A stretch of DNA of 64,000 nucleotides, from positions 62,631 through 126,630 of the forward strand of contig NZ_LMMO01000004.1 in assembly GCF_001422285.1 (NCBI RefSeq). Direction: 5' to 3'. The position numbers and the translations under genes were made by a program. Within the stretch, counting starts at the first letter, position 1. Every line of letters begins with the position of its first letter. Source of the DNA: Frigoribacterium sp. Leaf263. GTDB taxonomy: Bacteria > Actinomycetota > Actinomycetes > Actinomycetales > Microbacteriaceae. The notes beneath the pieces were generated by a model. It was not told the origin of the DNA, did no database searches, and saw nothing but the letters and a program-made list of their open reading frames with translations. This document shows positions 57,917 through 64,000 of the stretch, piece by piece.

Positions 57917-57971
57917 AGGAGATGGACACGACGCCGGCTTCGAACCCGGCGTCGTGTCCACTTCCTGGCGT
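57917..57971. repeat. Nested palindromic repeat, family B, copy 3
   Basis: The left arm 57917-57937 pairs with 57946-57966 with two mismatches. GGCGT at 57948 and 57967 keeps the 19-nt pitch, while the left outer word has decayed. It lies 30 bases from family A copy 3. Confidence 0.8.
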
Positions 57972-58043
57972 CGGGGCGCACATCGCGTGCCAGGATCGAC
58001 GGGACGCCGCAGTCGGCGGCGTCGCCGACGTGAGGATGCGGGC

Positions 58044-58355
58044 ATGAGCGTGACGGACGAGCTGGTGCACGTGGTCCTGGTCGAGTGGGCCGACGGGGCT
58101 CCGGCCGATGTGGCCGATCAGGCGACCCGCTTGTCGCGCGAGCACCTCACCCGCATCGACGGCGTGCTGTCCGTGTCGAGCGGCGAAAGCCTGAGCGGCG
58201 AGCAGCTCGAGGCCGGGTTCGGCTGGATGCTCGTCGTGCGGTTCCGCGATCGGGCCGCGCTCGACGGCTACCTGCCGCACCCGTCGCATCAGCCGGTGTC
58301 GGAGTATCTGCGCGACGCGTCGGCGCGCGTCGTCGTGTTCGACATCGCCGCCTAG
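58044..58355 (+). CDS. Dabb (stress-responsive alpha-beta barrel) domain protein
   Basis: The 103-residue protein has the Dabb pattern: ELVHVVLVEWADGAPADVADQ with the key His, IDGVLSVSSGESLSGEQ, MLVVRFRDRAALDGYLPHPSHQPV, and a final strand ARVVVFDIAA. Dabb proteins are dimeric alpha/beta barrels; the function is usually unknown. A GAGGATGCGGGC run precedes the ATG. Confidence 0.85.
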   Translation: MSVTDELVHVVLVEWADGAPADVADQATRLSREHLTRIDGVLSVSSGESLSGEQLEAGFGWMLVVRFRDRAALDGYLPHPSHQPVSEYLRDASARVVVFDIAA

Positions 58356-58431
58356 GCCCCGCATCCCTCCGCAGTCGCCGATGCGCCGATGCGCCGATGC
58401 GCCTGCGCGACCATGCGGCGTTGCGGCGGGC

Positions 58432-59487
58432 TCAACCGTTCGGCGCGACCAGCACCTTCGCATGCCGGGTCTTCCCGCCGTCCAGCTCCGCCAGCAGCGC
58501 CGGCAGCTCGTCCAGCCCGACCGTCCCCGTGATCAGCGGCTCGGCCTGCACCGACCCGTCCGCGAGCGCCCGCATCGCTCCGACGAAGTCCGAGTGCGTG
58601 TACGCGAGGCTGCCGACGACGGTGAGCTCGCGGCTCTGCCAATCGCCGTACGAGACCTCCGAGGTGGTCATCGGGTAGCCGAGCAGGGCGAGGGTGCCTC
58701 CGCGGCGGACCAGCTCGGCGCTCGGCTGGAGGAGCGGTGCGGCCCCCGTGCACTCGTACAGCACGTCGGCGCCGAGGCCGTCGGTGAGCTCGAGCACGTG
58801 CGACTCGAACGCGGCGCCCGGCTCGTGGACGTCGGTGAAGCCGAGCTCGCGGGCGGTCTCGCGCCGCGCCTCCATCGGCTCGACGATCACCACGTGGCCG
58901 GCGCCGGAGTGGCGCGCGTGCTGCGCGGTGAGCAGTCCGATCGGTCCGGCCCCCTGCACGACGACGACGTCGCCGAGGCGCTGACCGGCGCGGCGGACGG
59001 CGTGGAACGTGACCGCAGTCGGTTCGACGAGCCCGAGCTGCTCGTCGGTGAGATCGTCGAGCGCGCGCTGGACGCGGCGTTCATGGACGGTGACGTGCTC
59101 GGCGAAGGCGCCATGCGAGGGGGCGCCGTCCGAGATGCCGTTGGCCTCGGCGAAGGCGGTGTCGCAGTGGTCGGGATGCCCGGCGCGGCACATGGCGCAC
59201 GAGCCGCAGGGCGGTCCGACGCTGGCAACGACGCGGTCCCCCACGGCGACGGTCGTGACACCCGTGCCCGCGGCGATGACGGTGCCGGTCCACTCGTGGC
59301 CGAACACGGCGGCCGGGATCAGCCCGCCCGACGCCCACCCGTGCGTGTCGGTCGCGCACACGCCCGTGTACCGGATGCGCACCACAACCTGATCCGCGCC
59401 CGGAGCCTCGAGCGGCCCCTCGGCGAACGCGACCGATCGCTCGGCGTCGACGGTGGCGAATCGGGTGCGGGCCGGCAGCTCAGTCAT
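58432..59487 (-). CDS. Zinc-dependent alcohol dehydrogenase (MDR family)
   Basis: The 351-residue enzyme has catalytic zinc ligands in YTGVCATDTHGWASG and FGHEWTG. The structural zinc cysteines are in PPCGSCAMCRAGHPDHCDT, and the NAD(P) motif in VVQGAGPIGLLTAQHARHSG. LVEPTAVTFHAV supplies the third ligand region. It should oxidise a polyol or alcohol. TAGCGT six bases before the ATG predicts a leaderless transcript. It is a single gene, so the substrate is not indicated. Confidence 0.9.
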   Translation of the reverse strand: MTELPARTRFATVDAERSVAFAEGPLEAPGADQVVVRIRYTGVCATDTHGWASGGLIPAAVFGHEWTGTVIAAGTGVTTVAVGDRVVASVGPPCGSCAMCRAGHPDHCDTAFAEANGISDGAPSHGAFAEHVTVHERRVQRALDDLTDEQLGLVEPTAVTFHAVRRAGQRLGDVVVVQGAGPIGLLTAQHARHSGAGHVVIVEPMEARRETARELGFTDVHEPGAAFESHVLELTDGLGADVLYECTGAAPLLQPSAELVRRGGTLALLGYPMTTSEVSYGDWQSRELTVVGSLAYTHSDFVGAMRALADGSVQAEPLITGTVGLDELPALLAELDGGKTRHAKVLVAPNG

Positions 59488-59630
59488 CCCCCCACGCTAG
59501 CCCTAGGCGACACCTGTCGCCCTGCAGCCCGGGAGGCGCGGGTCGGTCCGACCGGTGAGGTCCGCCCCCGGGCGGGCCACGTCGGGTAGCGTCGCCCTCT
59601 TCGCGAGAGCGGAGTCCCCCTCGGAGATCG

Positions 59631-59834
59631 ATGAAGCGCTACGACGTGTTCGTGTACCGCGACCGCACCTTCTGGATGCTCGACGTCCCCGAGCTCGGCA
59701 TCCTCGGTGCGGCGGCCAGCAGGTCCACGGCCCCTCGCGAGGCCCGTGATCTCATCTCCCTCTGGTTCGACCACCCCGACGCGCACACGCCGCCGCCCCG
59801 GATCCGCTGGTCTCCCCCGCGCCACCACGGCTGA
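59631..59834 (+). CDS. Small HicB-like protein
   Basis: The 67-residue protein resembles the N-terminal HicB-like partial RNase H fold: KRYDVFVYRDRTFWMLDVPELGILGAAASRS followed by ARDLISLWFD. No HicA-type toxin gene is adjacent, so it is an orphan. A GGAG-like sequence at 59609-59612 is far from the ATG; TAGCGT at 59587-59592 could be its -10. Confidence 0.65.
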   Translation: MKRYDVFVYRDRTFWMLDVPELGILGAAASRSTAPREARDLISLWFDHPDAHTPPPRIRWSPPRHHG

Positions 59835-59877
59835 GCCCGAGAAGTCACGACATCCCGCACACCGACGGCCCGGGAGG

Positions 59878-60930
59878 TCAGTGACGCGGCGCCGCCCGCA
59901 GCGCCGCGTTCAGCTGAGCAGCCACGTACGTCGCAGAGGTCTGCACCTTCCAATAGAGCCCGCTCGGCGACGACATCTCGAGCTGTCCGTAGAGCATGAC
60001 CGAGCGCTCGGGGTTGTTCGAGTAGCGACGATCGGGTCCGCCCTTGACGTTGACGTACTGCCACGTCCGGTCGACCTTCTGAGCGTCGCGGGGCGCCGCT
60101 CCGGCCGCTTCGATGAAGCGTGTGGTCGTGGCGCCGCTGAAGAGGTCGCCGTACGCGACGTCGGCGTAGTGCCGGCCGTCTTTGACGAGTATCCGGTCGG
60201 GGAGGAAGTGCAGGCTCGTGCTGCCTGCCGTGATGGTCGGCACGGTGATGTTGGTCGCGAGATGGCGCGGGGCGTCGAAGCTCACGGTCGCCACGATCCG
60301 ATTGATCAGGTTCGCGGCGCCGGCGTTGGTCTTGTGTTGGCGGGTGGTCACGACCTGCCCTGACTCGAGCACGCGCCAGATCCTCTGCGAGCCGGCGGCG
60401 ATCTTCGTCGTGTCGACCAGCGACTCGAACCAGCGTTCGTCCGCGCCGTCGACGTCGTAGAAGACGACGACGCGGCTCGTGGCCTGGTCGCGCAGCAGGA
60501 GGAATACGAGTGCCGCCACCGCTGCACCCGAGAGCGCCCATCCCCACGGCGCGAGCACGAGCCCCGCCGCGAAGAGCAGTGGGGCGATGAGCCAGAGCCA
60601 CGACCGGTGACCGGCAGCGCTGTTGAGCTGCTCGACGATGTCGCCCCGCCCCGTCGGGATGAGCTCGTGGACGGCCGCCCCGGTGACGTCCTTTATGTCG
60701 ACACCCTCCGGTGTCGCCGACTGCCGAGGAGGCGCGGGTCGCCTCGACCGTTCCGCCCGGGAACGGGTGGCCCGGTACGTCAGTCCCCCACCGCGCATCG
60801 TCACATAGTTGGCGCGTGGCGCTGCACGTGTCCCATAACCCGGCAGACCAGTGCTCACGTCGACCGCGGTCTCGCGGGCAGCGAAGCGGAACGGCCCCGT
60901 TCTGATGCTCTCGCGGATGTAGATCCCCAC
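59878..60930 (-). CDS. DUF4236 N-terminal domain membrane protein
   Basis: The 350-residue protein starts VGIYIRESIRTGPFRFAARETAVDVSTG-like (DUF4236). GLPGYGTRAAPRANYVTMRGGGLTYR follows, and then a linker partly encoded by the dispersed word (60728), two helices (residues 110-145), and a C-terminal PH-like domain of beta strands (RVVVFYDVDGADERWFESL, HFLPDRILVKDGRHYADVAYGDL). The function is unknown. The GTG start has no Shine-Dalgarno and follows the stop of a 26-codon frame by four bases, which suggests coupled translation. Confidence 0.8.
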   Translation of the reverse strand: MGIYIRESIRTGPFRFAARETAVDVSTGLPGYGTRAAPRANYVTMRGGGLTYRATRSRAERSRRPAPPRQSATPEGVDIKDVTGAAVHELIPTGRGDIVEQLNSAAGHRSWLWLIAPLLFAAGLVLAPWGWALSGAAVAALVFLLLRDQATSRVVVFYDVDGADERWFESLVDTTKIAAGSQRIWRVLESGQVVTTRQHKTNAGAANLINRIVATVSFDAPRHLATNITVPTITAGSTSLHFLPDRILVKDGRHYADVAYGDLFSGATTTRFIEAAGAAPRDAQKVDRTWQYVNVKGGPDRRYSNNPERSVMLYGQLEMSSPSGLYWKVQTSATYVAAQLNAALRAAPRH

Positions 60931-60934
60931 GCGT

Positions 60935-61015
60935 TCAGACAGCCGGAGTCTCGAGGAACGTCTGCTCGGTCAGGATGCCGCGCGCCTTGCTGCGTGATGG
61001 TGAGTTCAGTGACAC
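60935..61015 (-). CDS. Possible 26-residue leader peptide upstream of the DUF4236 gene
   Basis: A GTG at 61015 opens a frame reading MSLNSPSRSKARGILTEQTF and ending FLETPAV, with TGA four bases before the DUF4236 start. TAGGCT (61022-61027) lies six bases before the GTG, the leaderless spacing seen elsewhere here. Homology is unknown. The rest of the 60931-61221 gap shows no gene. Confidence 0.35.
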   Translation of the reverse strand: MSLNSPSRSKARGILTEQTFLETPAV

Positions 61016-61221
61016 CCATCGAGCCTAGGAGCGATCCTCACCTCTTCCAGCCCCAGTTCGGGCCCGTTCGCTCGCGGGCCGGCCGAGAAGCCCCAGGTCG
61101 CCTCCCTCAGGAGGCGGTGGCCGCGACTCCCCCACGGGTGCCGTCCTCCGCGGGCCGCCTCGCCGGCCTGACAGGATGGGCGAGGCGCGGCGTCCACCGC
61201 CGCCCGCTCCGGGGGAAACGC

Positions 61222-61785
61222 ATGCCAGACCTGACACGAGAAGAACTCGTCGCACTGCGCGACGCTGAGAAGCTGCGCCTGAAGATCTTCGAGAACCACG
61301 GCAACGTCATGGACACGGTCGTAGTGACCGGCGACGACTACGTCGGCTACCGCGTCTGGGCGACCGACGAGCGAGCCGCGGTCTGGGGTGGGACGAGCCT
61401 CTACGCGTTCGAGTCCGCCGCCCTGAAGAACGCGCTCATGAGAGCGCGAGCGGGTCGCGAGCTCGTCTTCTATCGGCTCAGCCGAGCAGTCGACCGACGA
61501 GCTGCGGCATTCGCCGAGCGAGGCGGTGCACTCGAGGCGGGTCTCCGCGGGACCCTGCTCCGCCCGAACGCCGAGTGGCTCGAGAACGACGGCGGCCCGA
61601 CGTTCTACGACGTGTTCACCTCCCCCGCTACCGACGAGCACGGCTTCCTCACCGACCACGTCGGTGTCCTCCTGTCCTCGCGTGTCGGGGGCTGGACGGC
61701 CACGACACCCCGTGACGTCGACTACGGCAGCTTCCCCACGCGAGACGAGGCCCTCACCGCCCTGCTCGACGCTGCCCGGGGCTAG
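61222..61785 (+). CDS. Hypothetical soluble protein
   Basis: I do not recognise this 187-residue protein. It begins MPDLTREELVALRDAEKLRL and has mixed alpha/beta character (DTVVVTGDDYVGYRVWATDE, LLSSRVGGWTATTPRDVDYG), with no signal peptide or membrane helix. The ATG at 61222 starts the conserved-looking part, with GGGGGAAA upstream. It is flanked by unrelated genes. Confidence 0.6.
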   Translation: MPDLTREELVALRDAEKLRLKIFENHGNVMDTVVVTGDDYVGYRVWATDERAAVWGGTSLYAFESAALKNALMRARAGRELVFYRLSRAVDRRAAAFAERGGALEAGLRGTLLRPNAEWLENDGGPTFYDVFTSPATDEHGFLTDHVGVLLSSRVGGWTATTPRDVDYGSFPTRDEALTALLDAARG

Positions 61786-61928
61786 ATCGACCAGCAGCGA
61801 GACCTCGCACTCGGACGGACGTCCCGTCTGGTCGACTTCCTCAGAAGCTCGCCCACGGAAGGCGGAACCGCCGAGACCCCGAGCGTCGACCGACGTGCGA
61901 GGAGGCGCGCATCATCGGATCCCGCCCC

Positions 61929-62432
61929 TCACCGCCCTCGCGCCGCGGGCGTCGGGATCGCCGACAGGGGCGCGCAGTAGATGAGGGCGTCCCAGTCGTT
62001 CTCGAGGGTGCACTCGATGGGGACGTCTCGGCCGTCGACGGTGAGGGCCTCGTCTTGGAAGCCGCCGCCGGTATGTCCGCCCGGGTCACGGAAGGTGAAG
62101 ACATGTGATCCGTCAGCCGAGGTGCATTGCCAGGGCCGCTGATTGCGCCACCCGTCGATCCGCACGCATTCGCCGAGAGGGTGCGCCGCGAGGTTCTCGT
62201 CGAGGTACTCCCACGATCCCGGGCGGCCGTCGTCGGTCTCGAAGACGCTGTGTGGGGTCGATTCGGCGATCTCGCGGGGGAAGTCGGGATCGTTCCAGAT
62301 CAGCATCGCCGCGAAGACAAGGCCCATGCCCCCGACGAACACGAGCAGGATGATCCCCGTCACCTTGAGGTCGCGCTTCTGCCGAGCCGTGAGCGGCTCG
62401 ATCGGCTTCGGCGGCCGTCTGGGCTTCGACAC
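61929..62432 (-). CDS. Single-pass membrane protein, hypothetical
   Basis: The 167-residue protein has a basic start (SKPRRPPKPIEPLTARQKRD), one helix (VTGIILLVFVGGMGLVFAAML), and an extracytoplasmic domain with four cysteines (GECVRIDG, WQCTSADG, IECTLE, IYCAPL) likely to form two disulfides. The GTG at 62432 has a perfect GGAGGAGG just upstream and is chosen over ATGs at 62471 and beyond. Function unknown. Confidence 0.65.
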   Translation of the reverse strand: MSKPRRPPKPIEPLTARQKRDLKVTGIILLVFVGGMGLVFAAMLIWNDPDFPREIAESTPHSVFETDDGRPGSWEYLDENLAAHPLGECVRIDGWRNQRPWQCTSADGSHVFTFRDPGGHTGGGFQDEALTVDGRDVPIECTLENDWDALIYCAPLSAIPTPAARGR

Positions 62433-62569
62433 GTTCCTCCTCCATGACGGTGACGGCGCACACAACACCATTGTGGCTCGCGCGCTCATGGCACGGTCCC
62501 CGCGAGCCAGACACCCCGACCAGCAGACCCCCGGTGCCCCACCCACATCATGGCAGGCGTCTCAATCGG

Positions 62570-63070
62570 CTAGGAGCCCGCCCGAACGTGAAGGGCTATC
62601 GCGACGTCACCATCACGTGGCTCGAGAACTTGCGACGTCCATCCACAATCAGCTCGGAGCGGCCCCGAACTCACCTCGACGTCGAGATGGCCGAGACCGT
62701 CCTGGTGAGGGGACGCGAACGTGGTGATGGCGTTCGCGCGATCAGCCGCCGTCGTCACCTCGCGCAGGTCCCAACCATGGGCAGCCGATTCGTCTTGCAG
62801 AGCCTGAATCACGGCCGTCGAATCGGAAGCCAGGAAATACCCGAAATAGGCGCTCTGGGTATCAGAGTCACTCTCCGACCGCTCGCAGGCGAGTTCCGCA
62901 CCTGACCCGATCAGACTGGAGAAGACCGGTTGCGTCAGCTCGTCCGCCTCGCTCTCGGACCCCAGGCCGAAGAGATAGCCGAGGTAGGCGTAGAAGACGA
63001 GTACCAGTGCGGTGAGCACGAGACCGGCAACCACGAGGAGGACCGTCGTGAGCCTCCTGAACGCGGACAT
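62570..63070 (-). CDS. Single-pass membrane protein, hypothetical
   Basis: The 166-residue protein has an N-terminal helix (TTVLLVVAGLVLTALVLVFY) and an extracytoplasmic domain with two cysteines (AELACERSESDS, RADCGWTSQV). The size and layout resemble the next gene downstream, but the sequences differ. No family is recognised. No clear Shine-Dalgarno is seen before the ATG at 63070. Confidence 0.6.
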   Translation of the reverse strand: MSAFRRLTTVLLVVAGLVLTALVLVFYAYLGYLFGLGSESEADELTQPVFSSLIGSGAELACERSESDSDTQSAYFGYFLASDSTAVIQALQDESAAHGWDLREVTTAADRANAITTFASPHQDGLGHLDVEVSSGPLRADCGWTSQVLEPRDGDVAIALHVRAGS

Positions 63071-63252
63071 GCGAGCACCGTAGCCCACTCGAGAACGCAG
63101 CCACAGGTCTGCTTCGAACACCGGCAGGTGCGACGTGGGTGAGCGGGACGTGCTGTGCTGCACCAGTCGACGCGGACGGGGAGAAAGCTGCGTCGGGCGC
63201 TGGAGACAGCGTTGCGAACCCGCGGACGGGTACGGGTGCGGGAGGCGCGGTG

Positions 63253-63909
63253 TCAGCCCCAGAGGCGCGTGGCGATCGACCCGATCAGGTCGTCGGTCGG
63301 CACGTTCGTCTGATCGACGGTCACGACGATGTCGTCGCGGACGAAGTACGTCTGGGTGCGGTCGACCGGGTACTGGGGGTCGGGGGTCACGAGCTGGCAG
63401 AGGCGTCCGCCGTCGGTCGTGGTGCAGTCGTAGCCCTCGGCGGCGAAGCCCTCCAGCAGGGGGCCGGTGATCGACGGGTCCAGGCGCGCCATGTCGACGC
63501 CGATGCCCGAGGCGTCCGATCGCGGGTCGCGCCAGTAGCACGACAGCTCGTTCGCCGCCCGGATGGTCTCGATCGCGCTCGCCCCGTCGCTCGCGTCCGA
63601 CGGCGTCTTCGCTCCGGAGGCGGTGCCCGAGTAGCCGAACTCGACCGGGTTCAGCGGGATGTCGCCGAAGTTCTTCGTGTAGGCGGCCTCGTCGACGATC
63701 TGCGTGCAGTCGGTCGGGATCGTGACCGGGGTCGCGGCGGCCGGCGACTCGGTCGTCGCCGTGTCCGACGGACTCGGCGACGAGGAGGTGGAGGCCGTGT
63801 CGGTCGTGCTCGAGACGGGTTCGGCCGGCGTGGTCTGGCCCGCGCAGCCGGCGAGCAGGACGAGGGCGAGGCCGGTGGCCCCGATCGTGCCGATGCGTCG
63901 TGTGATCAT
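63253..63909 (-). CDS. Lipoprotein, hypothetical
   Basis: The 218-residue protein has a signal peptide with lipobox LAGC and a Ser/Thr-rich linker (residues 25-60). A domain with conserved-looking cysteines follows (TDCTQIVDE, LSCYWRDPRS, YDCTTTDGGRLC), reminiscent of DUF3558-like actinobacterial lipoproteins with an N-terminal IPTDC...W pattern. It is probably surface-anchored; function unknown. The region 63910-64000 upstream holds no gene. Confidence 0.75.
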   Translation of the reverse strand: MITRRIGTIGATGLALVLLAGCAGQTTPAEPVSSTTDTASTSSSPSPSDTATTESPAAATPVTIPTDCTQIVDEAAYTKNFGDIPLNPVEFGYSGTASGAKTPSDASDGASAIETIRAANELSCYWRDPRSDASGIGVDMARLDPSITGPLLEGFAAEGYDCTTTDGGRLCQLVTPDPQYPVDRTQTYFVRDDIVVTVDQTNVPTDDLIGSIATRLWG

Positions 63910-64000
63910 GTCGTTCTCCCGTACTCGTGTGCTGACCCCCGTGGTCCGGCTCGTCCACGCTAGCCAGCCGTTGCACGACTGGTGTCGTCCTCGAGGATGA

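Noticed and set aside
57932-57950. GGCTTCGAACCCGG in a family B loop, resembling a tRNA T-arm or attachment site
   Set aside because: No cloverleaf, anticodon arm or integrase is nearby, and the other copies have different loops.
59631-59834. HicAB toxin-antitoxin pair
   Set aside because: Only a HicB-like fragment is present; no HicA-type frame is found on either side.

Overview
The window is about 72-73% GC by eye and coding-dense, with GTG starts, four-base ATGA/GTGA gene overlaps, TANNNT promoter boxes and lipobox proteins. Together these point to a high-GC actinobacterium. The gene families (CUT1 sugar importers without their own ATPase, DUF1775/PepSY pair, Rv2629-like and Rv0909-like proteins) fit a Microbacteriaceae-type plant or soil organism; this taxonomic call is an inference. 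No rRNA, tRNA, CRISPR array, transposase or phage gene was seen. No gene-free stretch exceeds 300 bases.

Layout. 1-6.6 kb: small membrane and hypothetical genes, a copper-type DUF1775 (YcnI)/PepSY cluster, and an MDR oxidoreductase. 6.9-10.6 kb: a WXG-like alpha/beta-hydrolase (DUF1023) followed by two tandem duplicated lipoproteins, which looks like a type VII effector with immunity proteins. 10.7-13.7 kb: a LolCDE/MacB-type ABC exporter with a lipoprotein. 13.8-14.8 kb: an Abi_2/AbiF HEPN protein directly preceded by a structured, U-tract-terminated RNA element. 14.8-41.4 kb: a carbohydrate island with four LacI repressors and four CUT1 ABC importers (SBP plus two permeases each, no ATPase). 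It also holds a GH3 beta-glucosidase, a ThuA protein with two Gfo/Idh/MocA dehydrogenases, and a GH42 beta-galactosidase. Operator-like palindromes sit in front of the operons. 41.5-48.1 kb: small stress-type and hypothetical genes (one interrupted by a stop codon), a GNAT enzyme, an amphipathic-repeat protein, a TupA-like ATP-grasp protein and a class A beta-lactamase. 48.1-52.4 kb: a GntR-regulated gluconate/idonate operon. 52.6-55 kb: an OmpR-type two-component system. 55-64 kb: mostly single genes and lipoproteins.

The island works as modules. Each operon imports a sugar through its own binding protein and permeases, presumably powered by a shared MsiK-type ATPase encoded elsewhere, and processes it with the adjacent hydrolase or dehydrogenases under local LacI control.

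Three features are not explained by the genes. (1) A short dispersed word, GGAGGCGCG (often extended to GGAGGCGCGGGTC), occurs about 59 times by hand count, in both orientations, in genes and intergenic DNA. (2) Several sequence-unrelated palindromic intergenic elements share one architecture: a short word repeated at a constant 19-nt pitch in each arm. (3) The AbiF-like gene has a possible pseudoknot leader RNA.
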